DNA from: Acidobacteriota bacterium
Lineage (GTDB): Bacteria; Acidobacteriota; Blastocatellia; Pyrinomonadales; Pyrinomonadaceae
Length of the DNA: 64,000 bases
Assembly (NCBI GenBank): GCA_003223935.1
Contig: QHXQ01000026.1
Coordinates: forward strand, 19,452-83,451
Direction: 5' to 3'
The notes below the pieces were generated by a model. The model did no database searches. It saw only the letters and a list, made by a program, of their open reading frames with translations, and was not told where the DNA came from. Positions 16,464 through 27,101 of this stretch are shown here, piece by piece; the stretch's first letter is position 1, and every line of letters starts with the position of its first letter. The position numbers and the translations under genes were made by a program.

Positions 16464-17855
16464 ATGGAACTGAGCGGCAAAAAAGTTCTGGTCATTGGCG
16501 CGGCGCGGAGCGGCGTGGCGGCGGCGCGTTTTCTCGCGGCGCGCGGCGCAGTGGTGGCCTTGAATGATCGCAAGCCGCTTGAGGAATGGACGGACGAAGC
16601 GCGGGCATTGAAAGAGTCCGGCGTGGGCCTCGTCGCGGGCGAGTTGCCGATGTGGTTGATGGATCAGATCGAGTTGGTCGTGTTGAGTCCGGGCGTGCCG
16701 ACCAAATCAATTCCGGCGCGCTACATGGAGCGCGCGGGCGCGGAGGTGATCGGCGAGATTGAATTGGCCGCGCGCTTCTTGCGCGGGCGCATCGTCGCCA
16801 TCACCGGCACGAACGGGAAGACGACGACGACCGCCTTGATCGGTGAATTGCTCAAGGGCGCAGATTTGCCTGTACAAGTCGGCGGCAACATCGGCACGCC
16901 GCTCATCTCGTTGGTTGAAACTTCGCGTGCAGACGGCTGGACGGTCGTCGAAGTCTCAAGCTATCAGCTTGAGACGATTGACACGTTTCATCCGACCGTC
17001 GCCATCGTCTTGAACCTGATGCCCGACCACATGGATCGCTACGAGCATTTGATGGACTACGCCGCCGCCAAGCATCGCATCTTCCGCAATCAGACGGCGG
17101 AGGATGTTGCGATCCTAAACGCCGACGACGAGATCGTCTCATCATGGGCGTCGGGCCTGAGCGCGCATGTCGTACTGTTCAGCACGGCGCGCGAACTTGA
17201 AGAAGGTCTCTTCTTGCGCAACGGGCAAGAGATCGTTTCGCGCACACGCGACGGCGAGCGCGTGCTCGCGCGCCGCGACGAGATGCAGTTGCGCGGGCTG
17301 CATAACGTGCAGAACGTGATGGCGGCATTGGCGGCCGGTCTTGCCTGCGGCGCGGCGCCCGATTCGATGCGCGAGACGATTAAGAATTTTGAGCCAGTCG
17401 AGCACAGGCTTGAACGTGTCGCGGAAATTAACGGCGTCGAGTTTTACAACGACTCGAAGGCGACGAACGTGGATGCGACCGTCAAGGCGCTCGAAGCGTT
17501 CGCCGACGCGGCGGGCCAAGTCGTCTTGATTCTCGGCGGGCGCGGTAAGAACGCGCCTTATGCGCCGCTTGCGCCGCTCGTCGAGCGGCACGTGCGCGCG
17601 CTCGTCCTCATCGGCGAGGACGCGGATCGGATCGAGCAGGAGTTGCAAGCTTATGCCCCAGCAACACGCGCCGTAAGTATGCAAGATGCCGTGCAGCGCG
17701 CGACGGCGCTCGCGCAAGCCGGCGACGTAGTGCTGCTCGCGCCCGCGTGCGCGAGCTTCGACATGTTCGACAACTTCGAGCAGCGCGGGTGGGTATTCAA
17801 GGAAGCGGTTAAAGAAGTTGCAAGTTCAAAGTTGCAGGTTTCAAGTTCAGCATAA
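16464..17855 (+). CDS. murD: UDP-N-acetylmuramoyl-L-alanine--D-glutamate ligase
   Basis: A 463-aa Mur ligase. V-L-V-I-G-A-A-R-S-G-V-A-A-A-R opens the UDP-binding domain, I-T-G-T-N-G-K-T-T-T-T-A is the ATP loop, N-L-M-P-D-H-M-D-R-Y and N-D-S-K-A-T-N-V-D-A-T are the MurD motifs. The last dozen residues (V-A-S-S-K-L-Q-V-S-S-S-A) come from an intergenic repeat arm that runs into the gene, so this tail is probably not functional. Start ATG 16464 is 10 bp after mraY. Confidence 0.96.
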   Translation: MELSGKKVLVIGAARSGVAAARFLAARGAVVALNDRKPLEEWTDEARALKESGVGLVAGELPMWLMDQIELVVLSPGVPTKSIPARYMERAGAEVIGEIELAARFLRGRIVAITGTNGKTTTTALIGELLKGADLPVQVGGNIGTPLISLVETSRADGWTVVEVSSYQLETIDTFHPTVAIVLNLMPDHMDRYEHLMDYAAAKHRIFRNQTAEDVAILNADDEIVSSWASGLSAHVVLFSTARELEEGLFLRNGQEIVSRTRDGERVLARRDEMQLRGLHNVQNVMAALAAGLACGAAPDSMRETIKNFEPVEHRLERVAEINGVEFYNDSKATNVDATVKALEAFADAAGQVVLILGGRGKNAPYAPLAPLVERHVRALVLIGEDADRIEQELQAYAPATRAVSMQDAVQRATALAQAGDVVLLAPACASFDMFDNFEQRGWVFKEAVKEVASSKLQVSSSA

Positions 17856-17884
17856 CTTTGAACCTTGAACCTTAAACTTTGAAC
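17815..17884. repeat. GTTCAAAG-type inverted repeat overlapping the murD 3' end
   Basis: Left arm 17815-17850 contains GTTGCAAGTTCAAAGTTGC and more; right arm 17856-17884 contains ACTTTGAACCTTGAACCTT and more. Both are quasi-tandem (AAGTT / TTGAACC words) and complementary. The left arm is translated as the end of MurD. Similar in design to the repeat at the murG end. Confidence 0.75.
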
Positions 17885-17894
17885 GGTTTTCGCT

Positions 17895-19097
17895 ATGGCA
17901 AGGAAACTACAAGCGGACGAGTGGTTGTTTGCGACGACCGTTGGCCTCGCGCTCTTTGGCGTCGTGATGGTCTATAGCGCAAGTGCGCCCATCGCGTTGC
18001 AGCAGAACGGCACGCAGTATCACTACGTCATCCGGCAAGGCTTGTGGACGCTCATCGGTTTCGGCGCGATGTTCGTCGGCATGCGTTTGGATTACAGCTT
18101 GCTGCGCCGCGGCTGGTTGGCTTACGGCCTGCTCGCGTTGACTGTGCTGTTGCTTGTGGCTGTGTTCGGGTTCGGCAAGATTAACGGTGCGCATCGTTGG
18201 ATCAGGTTCGGGCAATCGCTCTCCTTTCAGCCGTCGGAATTGGCGAAGTTGACGCTGGCGATCTTTCTTGCGCGTCTGCTCGAACGGCGCGCGGGCGAAG
18301 AGCAACTTTTCTGGCGGACGTTTGCGCCGTGTGTCGCGGTGACAGGACTGCTCGTCGTGCTCGTCGCGGGCGAACCTGATCTCGGCACGGCGATGATGCT
18401 TGGCGTCGTCGGGTTGACGCTGCTCTTTGCGGCGGGCGCGCGGCTGCAACATCTGGGCTTGATGCTTGCGCCTGCGCTCGTCGGCGTGGCGGGCATGATC
18501 TTGCTGTTCCCTTGGCGCGTGAAGCGCTTCATGGCGTTCCTCGATCCTTGGGCGGACGCGCAAGGCGCGGGCTTTCAAGTGGTGCAGTCTCTGATGGCGG
18601 TCGGATCGGGCGGCGTGCATGGTCTGGGTTTTGCGCAAGGCAAACAGAAACTTTTCTTTCTGCCGTTCGCGCATTCGGATTTCATCTTCGCGGTGGTGGG
18701 CGAAGAACTAGGATTGGTCGGCACGTTGCTACTACTCGGCGCGTTTGGTTTCTTTCTGTGGCGCGGCGTGCGTGCAGCCAGACGCGCGCCTGATCGCTTC
18801 GGCATGTTGCTCGCACTCGGCATCGTGACCGGCATCGTCGCGCAGGCGCTCTTTAATATGAGCGTGGTGTTGTCGCTCGTGCCGACGAAGGGCATCCCGC
18901 TGCCGTTCGTCTCCTACGGCGGCACGTCCACAGTGTTCATGCTCTTCGCGGTCGGCGTGCTCTTGAACATCTCGCAGCAGGGCACTGCGCTCAACGATCT
19001 GACGATGCTGCGCTACGCGAGCGACGCGTCGGTTATCGCTAACGCACGAAGGCGCGCGCCCGTTGTGCAGGAGTGGCAACCGGAGGGACGCGGTTGA
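17895..19097 (+). CDS. ftsW: Lipid II polymerase / SEDS division protein FtsW
   Basis: A 400-aa SEDS-family protein with about ten membrane helices. Typical sites: G-V-V-M-V-Y-S-A-S-A near the start, G-A-H-R-W-I-R-F-G-Q-S-L-S-F-Q-P-S-E-L-A-K, A-G-E-P-D-L-G-T-A-M (the catalytic Asp loop), and P-T-K-G-I-P-L-P-F-V-S-Y-G-G-T-S near the C-terminus. It polymerises septal glycan strands with its partner PBP encoded at 11316-13415. It ends 7 bp before murG. Confidence 0.96.
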   Translation: MARKLQADEWLFATTVGLALFGVVMVYSASAPIALQQNGTQYHYVIRQGLWTLIGFGAMFVGMRLDYSLLRRGWLAYGLLALTVLLLVAVFGFGKINGAHRWIRFGQSLSFQPSELAKLTLAIFLARLLERRAGEEQLFWRTFAPCVAVTGLLVVLVAGEPDLGTAMMLGVVGLTLLFAAGARLQHLGLMLAPALVGVAGMILLFPWRVKRFMAFLDPWADAQGAGFQVVQSLMAVGSGGVHGLGFAQGKQKLFFLPFAHSDFIFAVVGEELGLVGTLLLLGAFGFFLWRGVRAARRAPDRFGMLLALGIVTGIVAQALFNMSVVLSLVPTKGIPLPFVSYGGTSTVFMLFAVGVLLNISQQGTALNDLTMLRYASDASVIANARRRAPVVQEWQPEGRG

Positions 19098-19104
19098 ATT
19101 GACA

Positions 19105-20205
19105 ATGCGTGCGCTCTTTGCAGCGGGCGGCACGGGCGGGCACATCTACCCGGCCATCGCGGTGGCGAACGAGATCATGCGCCGCGACGTCGCATCGGTT
19201 GTGCGCTTCGTCGGCACAGCACGCGGGCTTGAGACGCGACTCGTGCCGCAAGCAGGTTACGAGTTATCGCTCATTGAAAGCGCGGGTCTCGTGAACATGG
19301 GTTGGCGCGAACGCATGCGCGGCCTTGTAGTGCTGCCGAAAAGTTTTCTCGCAGCGCGGCGGCTCATACGCGAGTTCCATCCCGATGTGGTCGTCGGCGC
19401 GGGCGGTTACGTGTCGGGGCCTGTGCTGCTCACGGCCGCGCTCGGTCGCGTGCCGACGTTGATTATGGAATCGAACGCCGTGCCGGGTTTTACCAACCGG
19501 CGGTTAATTCGATTTGTTGACGCAGCCGCCGCTTCGTTTGAAGCGACGCTGCCTTATTTCGGCAAGAAGGGTGTGGTCACGGGCAATCCCGTCCGCCGCG
19601 AGTTCTTTGACATTCCAGCTAGGAAGCGCGACCCGGCGCGCTTTTCTCTGCTCCTGTTTGGCGGCTCGCAAGGTGCGCGCGCGATCAACGAAGCGATGAT
19701 CGCCGCGCTCACAGAGCTTAATGCGCACCGCTCGGTGCTCGGCATCACGCATCAAACGGGCCGGCTCGATTTCGCGCGCGTGCGTGCAGCCTACGAGCAA
19801 GCGGGTTGGATTGAGCGCGCGGACGTGCGCGAGTACATTGACGATATGGTGACCGCTTTCGCCAACGCTGATCTGATCATCGCGCGCGCGGGCGCGACGA
19901 CGAGCGCAGAACTGGCCGCTGCCGGTCGCGCCGCGATCATGATCCCGTTGCCCGGTCAACTTGAGCAGCAACGCAACGCCGAAGTGCTCCAACAAGCCGG
20001 CGCAGCCCGCATGATCTTGCAGACGGACTTGACCGGCGCACGACTCGCGCAAGAGATCAACGCGCTCGTCAATGAACCTGAACGGCTCAACGCGATGCAA
20101 CAAGCCGTGCGCCATTTCGCCCGCCGCGACGCAGCCGCCGTGACGGTGGATTTGATAGAAAGGCTGAGCAGCAGTGGTCAGAGGTCAGAGATCAGAGGTC
20201 AGTGA
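19105..20205 (+). CDS. murG: UDP-GlcNAc--undecaprenyl-pyrophosphoryl-MurNAc-pentapeptide GlcNAc transferase
   Basis: About 366 aa from ATG 19105; the frame opens earlier but would overlap ftsW. It makes lipid II on the inner face of the membrane. A-A-G-G-T-G-G-H-I-Y-P-A is the N-terminal donor/lipid loop; G-G-S-Q-G-A-R-A-I-N-E and R-A-G-A-T-T-S-A-E-L-A-A-A-G-R are the UDP-GlcNAc-binding motifs. The C-terminal residues S-S-G-Q-R-S-E-I-R-G-Q are encoded by an intergenic repeat arm and are likely dispensable. Confidence 0.96.
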   Translation: MRALFAAGGTGGHIYPAIAVANEIMRRDVASVVRFVGTARGLETRLVPQAGYELSLIESAGLVNMGWRERMRGLVVLPKSFLAARRLIREFHPDVVVGAGGYVSGPVLLTAALGRVPTLIMESNAVPGFTNRRLIRFVDAAAASFEATLPYFGKKGVVTGNPVRREFFDIPARKRDPARFSLLLFGGSQGARAINEAMIAALTELNAHRSVLGITHQTGRLDFARVRAAYEQAGWIERADVREYIDDMVTAFANADLIIARAGATTSAELAAAGRAAIMIPLPGQLEQQRNAEVLQQAGAARMILQTDLTGARLAQEINALVNEPERLNAMQQAVRHFARRDAAAVTVDLIERLSSSGQRSEIRGQ

Positions 20206-20275
20206 ACATGAAATCAAGACTGAACTCGACACTCGAAGCTTTTTCTGATCTCTAACCTCTGATCTCTGACCTCTG
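20179..20275. repeat. CAGAGGTCAGAGATC-type inverted repeat overlapping the murG 3' end
   Basis: Left arm 20179-20202 (CAGAGGTCAGAGATCAGAGG then TCAG), right arm 20245-20275 (CTGATCTCTAACCTCTGATC then TCTGACCTCTG). The right arm is nearly the same as the right arm of the repeat at 35587-35642, so these two form one subfamily. It fills the murG-murC gap and its left arm is read as MurG's last residues. Confidence 0.8.
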
Positions 20276-20280
20276 TTGTT

Positions 20281-21669
20281 ATGTTTCACCGCATACGCCA
20301 CGTCCATCTGGTCGGCATCGGCGGCATCGGCATGTCTGGGATCGCAGAGGTCTTGTGCAACTTGGGCTTTCGCGTGTCGGGGTCGGATTTGAAACGCTCA
20401 TCGGTGACGGACAGGTTGGAACAGTTGGGCACGACGATCTTTGAAGGGCACAGGGCAGAGCACGTGGGCGACGCGCAGGTGGTGGTTCGCTCCACAGCCG
20501 TGCGCGATGACAACCCGGAAGTGTTGGCGGCGCGCGAGCGTTCGATCCCTGTGATCCCGCGTGCGGAGATGTTGGCGGAGTTGATGCGTCTGAAGCAGGA
20601 CACGGTCGCAGTCGCAGGTTCACATGGCAAGACGACGACGACTTCGATGATCGGCACAGTGCTCGGCGGCGCGGGCCTTGATCCGACGGTTGTGGTCGGC
20701 GGCGTGGTCGGCGCGTTCGGCTCGAACGCGCGTTTGGGCAAGAGCGATCTGATGGTGGTTGAAGCAGACGAGAGCGACCGATCCTTTTTGATGTTGACGC
20801 CGACCTTTGCCGTCGTCACCAACATTGATCGCGAGCACATGGATTACTACTCGGACATGGACGACATGCGCGATTGCTTTGTCAGCTTCGTCAACAAAGT
20901 GCCGTTCTACGGCGCGGCCGTGCTGTGCCTCGACGATCCGCACGTGCAAGCGGTCATCCCGCGCGTCAAACGTCGGCGCATAACTTACGGCTTGAGCGCG
21001 CAAGCCGACATCTCGGCGCACGCGATTCGCTTCGACCGCCCGTTCGGTTCGACCTTCACGGTCTGGCAAGGGCATGAAGTCGCCGGCGATGTGGAGTTGA
21101 ATCGCCCGGGCCTGCACAACATCTACAACGCGCTCGCGGCGGTCGCCATCGGCTTCGAGTTGGGCGTGCCGTTCGACGTGATCGCGCAGGCGCTGGCGAG
21201 TTATACGGGCGTCAATCGGCGCTTTCAATTCAAGGGCGAGGCGGCCGGCGTGCTGATCATTGACGACTACGGGCATCATCCGACGGAAGTGCGCGCGACC
21301 CTCGCGGCGGCGAAGGTCGGCTCAAAGGGCCGGCGCATGGTCGTCCTGTTCCAGCCGCATCGTTACACGCGCACGCGCGATCAGTTGGACGAGTTTGCGC
21401 GCGCGTTCAATAACGCGGACGTGCTGCTCTTGACGGACATCTATGCGGCGAGCGAAGACCCGATTCCGGGCATCACGGCCGAGACGTTGACCGAGGCGAT
21501 CAGAAGCTACGGCCACAAGAACGCCGCCTACGTCGGCAGCCTTGAGACGGCCGTCAAAGCACTCGTCAGCGAAGCGCGTCCCGGCGATATGGTCGTCACG
21601 CTCGGCGCGGGCAACGTCTATCAAGCGGGCGAACAGTTGCTTGAGCTATTGAAGAAGAACGGCAAATGA
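20281..21669 (+). CDS. murC: UDP-N-acetylmuramate--L-alanine ligase
   Basis: A 462-aa Mur ligase adding the first amino acid of the stem peptide. [16 protein letters not shown] is the MurC-type nucleotide loop; [11 protein letters not shown] is the ATP loop; [10 protein letters not shown] and F-Q-P-H-R-Y-T-R-T are MurC-specific. Its stop overlaps the murB start (ATGA at 21666-21669), so the two are translationally coupled. Confidence 0.97.
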   Translation: MFHRIRHVHLVGIGGIGMSGIAEVLCNLGFRVSGSDLKRSSVTDRLEQLGTTIFEGHRAEHVGDAQVVVRSTAVRDDNPEVLAARERSIPVIPRAEMLAELMRLKQDTVAVAGSHGKTTTTSMIGTVLGGAGLDPTVVVGGVVGAFGSNARLGKSDLMVVEADESDRSFLMLTPTFAVVTNIDREHMDYYSDMDDMRDCFVSFVNKVPFYGAAVLCLDDPHVQAVIPRVKRRRITYGLSAQADISAHAIRFDRPFGSTFTVWQGHEVAGDVELNRPGLHNIYNALAAVAIGFELGVPFDVIAQALASYTGVNRRFQFKGEAAGVLIIDDYGHHPTEVRATLAAAKVGSKGRRMVVLFQPHRYTRTRDQLDEFARAFNNADVLLLTDIYAASEDPIPGITAETLTEAIRSYGHKNAAYVGSLETAVKALVSEARPGDMVVTLGAGNVYQAGEQLLELLKKNGK

Positions 21670-22721
21670 CAACTGAAACGCAAAGCATGATCGAGCTACA
21701 AACACGCGATGCGGCGATTGAAGAGATCGTGGCGCGTCTGGGTGTGCGCGCCGAGCGCGGCCGACGCTTTGCGGAGTTGACGAGTTTGAAAGTGGGCGGC
21801 GCGATTGATTGGGTGCTGTCGCCTGCGACGGAAGAAGAGGCGGCGGCGGTCGTCGCCGAACTTGAGCGCGCGCAAATACCTTGGCGCGTACTCGGCGCGG
21901 GCAGCAACGTGCTGGCTGATGATGCGGAGCATCATTACGTTGTCGTCTCGATGCGCGAGGTCAAAGGCGTGATGCGCTTTGAGGGCGAGCGCGTGACGGT
22001 GAGCGCGGGCTATTCGCTGCCGCGCCTCTGCATTGAAGCAGCGCGGCGCGGTCTCGCGGGCATCGAGGGCTTAGGCGGCATACCGGGCACGGTCGGCGGC
22101 GCGCTGTGGATGAACGCGGGCGCTTATGGGCATGAGATCGGTACGGTGGTCGAGACTGTACGGGTGGCGCGTGGCGGCAAGGTTGTTGACGTGCCGGGCA
22201 GCGAAGTGAAATGGGACTACCGGCATACATCATTTCAAGAGGGCGAGTTGTTGTTGGGCGCGACGCTGCACCTGCGCCCAGATGAGCCGGCGCACATTAT
22301 CACGCGCATGGCTGAGGTCAAACGCAAGCGCATGGACTCGCAGCCACACGGCGCACGCAGCGCCGGTTGCTTCTTCAAGAATCCGCCGGGCACAAGTCTC
22401 TCGACCGGCAAGCTGATTGACGAACTCGGCATGAAGGGCCAGCAGCGCGGCGGCGCGACGGTCTCGCCCGTCCATGCCAACTTCATCGTGACCGAAGGCG
22501 AAGACGCGCGCGCCGCCGATGCGCTCGCGCTCGCCGAAGAGATACGCGAACGCATCCGCCGCGAGCGCGGCGTCGAGCTTGAGTACGAAGTAGAAATCTG
22601 GCGCAGCAACGAGCAAGCAGCGACGACCGATGGGCAGAGCGAAACGCAGTCGGCGCGCACTGAAACTGAGAACGAGCAACACAACGAATCTAAGGACGTG
22701 CAGGAAGAGACGAGATGTTGA
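21666..22721 (+). CDS. murB: UDP-N-acetylenolpyruvoylglucosamine reductase
   Basis: A 351-aa FAD enzyme that reduces enolpyruvyl-UDP-GlcNAc to UDP-MurNAc with [17 protein letters not shown] and [21 protein letters not shown] form the FAD site; S-A-G-C-F-F-K-N-P carries the catalytic Ser/Cys position seen in MurB. The catalytic core ends near residue 315; an extra polar Glu/Gln/Asn-rich tail of about 35 residues follows. It overlaps murC at the start and ftsQ at the end (7 nt). Confidence 0.95.
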   Translation: MTTETQSMIELQTRDAAIEEIVARLGVRAERGRRFAELTSLKVGGAIDWVLSPATEEEAAAVVAELERAQIPWRVLGAGSNVLADDAEHHYVVVSMREVKGVMRFEGERVTVSAGYSLPRLCIEAARRGLAGIEGLGGIPGTVGGALWMNAGAYGHEIGTVVETVRVARGGKVVDVPGSEVKWDYRHTSFQEGELLLGATLHLRPDEPAHIITRMAEVKRKRMDSQPHGARSAGCFFKNPPGTSLSTGKLIDELGMKGQQRGGATVSPVHANFIVTEGEDARAADALALAEEIRERIRRERGVELEYEVEIWRSNEQAATTDGQSETQSARTETENEQHNESKDVQEETRC

Positions 22722-23644
22722 GGGAGCAGGTCATCACCCCACGTAGCGGGAAGCGCGCGCCGCAGAGTCGCGGGCGCACGGGCGGCGTCGCGCAGAAGCC
22801 GGTCGCGCGTCGTGGCGCTGCGCCGCGTGCGACCGCGCGTAGTTCGGCTTGGCGCAAGACACTCGTGTGGATGCCTGCGCTCGGTAAGTTGCTGCTCGCC
22901 GTCTGCGCTGGTCTGCTCGCGTTTCATCTCTATCGCACGGCGGCCGCATCCGCTTTCTTCACTCTGCGCACGGTTGACGTAAGCGGCGCGGCGCGCGCGT
23001 CAACGGATCAGATCGAAAAGATCGTGCGCCACGCCGCCGGCCCCGGCGGCGTATGGCGCGCAAACCTTGAAGCGATCCGCGCGGAGCTTGAGCGGCAGCC
23101 TTGGGTGCGTTCGGCGACAGTTGCGCGCGTGTTGCCCTCGGGCTTGCGCGTGCGGATCAACGAGCGCGTGCCGCGCGCGGTTGTGCGCGCCTCAAACGGG
23201 CGGCTGATGTGGGTTGACGACGACGGCGTGATTGTCGGCTCGGTCGCACCGACCGATCAGATGCCCGCATTCTTCCTGCGCGGTTGGGATGAAGCGGAGA
23301 CGCCGCAGGCGCGCGCAGACAATCAGCAGCGCGTGGCCAAGTTGCTTGCGTTGCAGAACGAGTGGACGACGGCCGGACTCGCCGAGCGCGTCAGCGAAGT
23401 GAACTTGGACGATCTGCACGACGTGCGCGCGCAACTCGCGGGCGCAGACTCGCAGGTCGAAGTGCGGTTAGGCCGTGACGATCTGACGAAGCGGCTGCGC
23501 CAAGCTTTGCAAGCGCTCGACGAGCAGCGCCAGACGCCGCGCGCTGCACTCGTCAGTTACATAGACATGACGCAGGGCAAACGCGCCGTCATCGGTTTCC
23601 TGCGCGCGCAACCGCCGACGGCCAACGAAACAAAGAACAACTGA
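22715..23644 (+). CDS. ftsQ: Cell division protein FtsQ/DivIB
   Basis: A 309-aa bitopic protein: a basic cytoplasmic tail (to about residue 50), one membrane helix (L-G-K-L-L-L-A-V-C-A-G-L-L-A-F-H-L), then a POTRA domain starting F-F-T-L-R-T-V-D-V-S-G and a beta domain with R-V-N-E-R-V-P-like and V-D-D-D-G-V-I motifs typical for FtsQ. It links FtsL/FtsB to FtsA-FtsZ. A ddl gene, often found between murB and ftsQ, is absent. Confidence 0.92.
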   Translation: MLREQVITPRSGKRAPQSRGRTGGVAQKPVARRGAAPRATARSSAWRKTLVWMPALGKLLLAVCAGLLAFHLYRTAAASAFFTLRTVDVSGAARASTDQIEKIVRHAAGPGGVWRANLEAIRAELERQPWVRSATVARVLPSGLRVRINERVPRAVVRASNGRLMWVDDDGVIVGSVAPTDQMPAFFLRGWDEAETPQARADNQQRVAKLLALQNEWTTAGLAERVSEVNLDDLHDVRAQLAGADSQVEVRLGRDDLTKRLRQALQALDEQRQTPRAALVSYIDMTQGKRAVIGFLRAQPPTANETKNN

Positions 23645-23681
23645 CAACGATGGACAACGGCCAAACTAGGAGATGAAGCGC

Positions 23682-24944
23682 ATGGCGAAACGCGAGGCGT
23701 ACACGACGGGCCTGAGCATCGGGACGAGCCGTGTCACGTGCATCATCGGCGAGCAGGGTGATGGCGGCGCGCTCGACATCGTCGGCATCGGCGAGGCGGA
23801 GGCGCGCGGCCTGCGCAAAGGCGTCATCGTCAACCCCGATGCGGCCGTTGATGCGATCCGCCACGCCGTCGAAGCGGCCGAGCGCATGTCGGGCCTCCCC
23901 GCCGAAGAGGTCACGATCAATCTCGCCGGCTCGCACATCATGGGCTTCAACGGGCAAGCCATTGTCGCCGTCTCAGGGCGTGACCGCGAGATCACGAACG
24001 ACGACGTGCGCCGCGCGATTGATTCCGCCTGCGCGATTCAACTGCCCGCCGGGCGCGAGATCGTGGATCGGCTGCCGCAAGAGTTCATCGTTGACGATCA
24101 AGACGGCATCAACGATCCGGTCGGCATGATCGGCGCGCGGCTCGCCGTCAAAGTCCACATCGTCACTAGCCCCGTGACCGCGCGGCAGAACGCGATCAAT
24201 GCGGTGAATCGCGCTGGTCTCATCGTTTCCGACATGGTGCTTGAACAACTCGCCGCCGCCGAAGCTTCTCTGACCGATGAAGACAAAGAGTTCGGCTCGG
24301 CCCTCGTGGACATCGGCGCGGAGACGACCGGCCTTGTGATCTATCAACGCGGCGCGGTGCAGCACACGGCCATGTTCGCCTTGGGCGGCGCACATTTTAC
24401 GAACGATATAGCGTTCGGCTTACGCACGCCGATCCCCGAAGCCGAAAAGATCAAACGCTCGTTTGGTTATGCGTCGAGCGCATCTTTGAGCGAGATGGAG
24501 CGCGGCGAACAGGTCGAAGTGCCTTCGGTCGGCGGGCGCGGGCCGCGTCTGTTGTCGCGGCAAATCTTGTGCGACATCCTTCAGCCGCGCGCCGAAGAGG
24601 TGTTGATGCACGTCGCCGACGAGATACGCGAGTCGGGCTGGGAGCGACAACTGTCGAGTGGCATCGTGCTCGCGGGCGGCGGTGCACTTCTGAGCGGCCT
24701 CTGCGAAGTCGCGGAGCAAGTCTTCGATGCGCCGGTGCGCGTCGGCTACCCAGAGAGAGATCGTTTTGGCGGTCTCATCGAGGACATTCAAAGCCCTTCG
24801 TGGACTGCCGCGGCGGGCCTCGCGCTCGTCGCCATGCGCGCGCAAACAGTGGAAGCGCGGCGCGCGGCGGGCAAACGAGACGGGAGCGGCGCTTTAGGCG
24901 CGTTCGTCTCCAAATTTCGTGATCGTTTCAGTAGTATTTTCTGA
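23682..24944 (+). CDS. ftsA: Cell division protein FtsA (actin-like)
   Basis: About 420 aa. ATG 23682 is chosen because AGGAG ends at 23672, a normal distance, whereas the ATG at 23673 directly touches it. S-I-G-T-S-R-V-T-C-I-I-G-E is the phosphate-1 motif, then the FtsA 1C domain, D-I-G-A-E-T-T-G-L-V-I (phosphate-2) and V-L-A-G-G-G-A-L-L-S-G (adenosine). The C-terminus F-V-S-K-F-R-D-R-F-S-S-I-F is an amphipathic membrane-targeting helix. It tethers FtsZ filaments to the membrane. Confidence 0.97.
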   Translation: MAKREAYTTGLSIGTSRVTCIIGEQGDGGALDIVGIGEAEARGLRKGVIVNPDAAVDAIRHAVEAAERMSGLPAEEVTINLAGSHIMGFNGQAIVAVSGRDREITNDDVRRAIDSACAIQLPAGREIVDRLPQEFIVDDQDGINDPVGMIGARLAVKVHIVTSPVTARQNAINAVNRAGLIVSDMVLEQLAAAEASLTDEDKEFGSALVDIGAETTGLVIYQRGAVQHTAMFALGGAHFTNDIAFGLRTPIPEAEKIKRSFGYASSASLSEMERGEQVEVPSVGGRGPRLLSRQILCDILQPRAEEVLMHVADEIRESGWERQLSSGIVLAGGGALLSGLCEVAEQVFDAPVRVGYPERDRFGGLIEDIQSPSWTAAAGLALVAMRAQTVEARRAAGKRDGSGALGAFVSKFRDRFSSIF

Positions 24945-25080
24945 CAAGATGTTGTATGCTGCGGCGCCAGCCGGCACAGGATATAGTCCGCAAGATATGG
25001 GTGTCCCCGGCGCGCACAGCCCAAAATAACCGCATAGGCGCTTCACGGGCGCGAAGACGATGGAAGTCGAGAGAGGAAAG

Positions 25081-26247
<1,167 letters not shown>

Positions 26248-26257
26248 AAAAGTAGAT

Positions 26258-26390
26258 GGCAGTAGGCGGTAGGCAGTCAAGCGCCGGTTGGATTAACACT
26301 CACGGGTTCGAGTGCATTTCAAACCGGCGGCTTACTGCCTTCAATCTTTCGCTCTGTTTTGTCTTAACTGCCTACCGCCTACTGCCTACT
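26258..26390. repeat. GGCAGTAGGCGGTAGGCAGT inverted repeat after ftsZ
   Basis: Left arm 26258-26277 (GGCAGTAGGCGGTAGGCAGT) faces ACTGCCTACCGCCTACTGCC at 26367-26386. The centre holds a second hairpin, GCCGGTT...AACCGGC with CACTC/GAGTG inside. It ends 10 bp before the promoter of the Hfq-like gene and may stop ftsZ transcription. The ACTGCCTACTGCCTACT word recurs at 50198-50214. Confidence 0.8.
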
Positions 26391-26400
26391 ATCGTGCGGC

Positions 26401-26429
26401 TTGCCAAATCCGCTTTGCTCGTGTAGCAT
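26401..26429 (+). promoter_or_regulatory. Sigma-70-type promoter of the Hfq-like gene
   Basis: TTGCCA (26401-26406) and TAGCAT (26424-26429) are 17 bp apart. This would give a transcript with a leader of roughly 215 nt. Confidence 0.6.
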
Positions 26430-26436
26430 GTCGCGC

Positions 26437-26652
26437 ATTCCTGATAGGAATTAATTTTCAACAAACGGGTCAACAACCGTTTCTCATCCGAGCAACGACC
26501 GCCGCCTGCGTTGGAAGGGGCGCAGGCTAGAGGCACGCGCTTCCCCTGTTTGGTAACTTGCCTGAGTCAAACGTCTCAGGGTCATTAAAGACCGACGGCG
26601 CGCCCCTGCTGGTTTCCCGCTTGTTAGGACTCTTGAAGGTAGGTGAATCGAG
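26437..26652 (+). other. Long 5' leader of the Hfq-like gene
   Basis: The 405-bp gap 26248-26652 holds the ftsZ-end repeat, the promoter, and this roughly 215-nt untranslated stretch. It contains possible local stems (GGGGCGCAGGC with GCGCTTCCCC; GAGTCAAACGTCTCAGG). No riboswitch class was recognised. Self-regulation of Hfq through its leader is known in E. coli and could apply here, but is not shown. Confidence 0.35.
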
Positions 26653-27069
26653 GTGAATCGTAAACTCATACGCACGACGTTAGCTGAAGTGAAAGGGCGC
26701 GAGGTGCCGCATCACAAAGAGCGCACGCACGAGGGCGGCCGAGCAGGCCAAGACCGGCGCGGCGGCCCACCGCCGAGCCGCGACAGCGCAGCCGCCGCCG
26801 CCGCCGCGCAAGGGCGCAAGCGCATCCCGGCTGCCGAGACCAACGCGGAAATCTTCTACTACAAAAAGCAGATGGACGCGCACACGGTCATGGTCATCGT
26901 GCTGTTGGACGGTGAAGAGATCGAGGGCACGATTGAGTGGTACGACCGCAGCGCGCTCAAGGTCAATCGCAAAGACGCGCCCAACATCCTGCTCTTGAAG
27001 CACAACATCAAGTACATGTTCAAAGCCGAAGACCGCAATGGCGGCGGCGGCGAAGAGACGAGCGGCTGA
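26653..27069 (+). CDS. Hfq-like Sm-fold RNA-binding protein with long basic N-terminal extension
   Basis: A 138-aa protein from a GTG start. Residues 1-60 are basic, then Ala-rich (about 43-52) and disordered. The Sm core spans about 65-128: [31 protein letters not shown] (Sm1), and [12 protein letters not shown] (Sm2, compare Y-K-H-A in Hfq). The last residues are Gly/Glu-rich. This looks like the divergent Hfq of Acidobacteriota; it would bind sRNA/mRNA. The tandem GGTGAATCG words make GTG 26643 an alternative start region. Confidence 0.75.
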   Translation: MNRKLIRTTLAEVKGREVPHHKERTHEGGRAGQDRRGGPPPSRDSAAAAAAAQGRKRIPAAETNAEIFYYKKQMDAHTVMVIVLLDGEEIEGTIEWYDRSALKVNRKDAPNILLLKHNIKYMFKAEDRNGGGGEETSG

Positions 27070-27101
27070 AGCGAGCAGCTTTCGTGAACGCGAACGAATA
27101 G

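Noticed and set aside
26300..26325. GGGTTCGAGTGC considered as a tRNA T-arm
   Set aside because: No acceptor stem, anticodon arm or CCA context; it is the loop of an intergenic inverted repeat.
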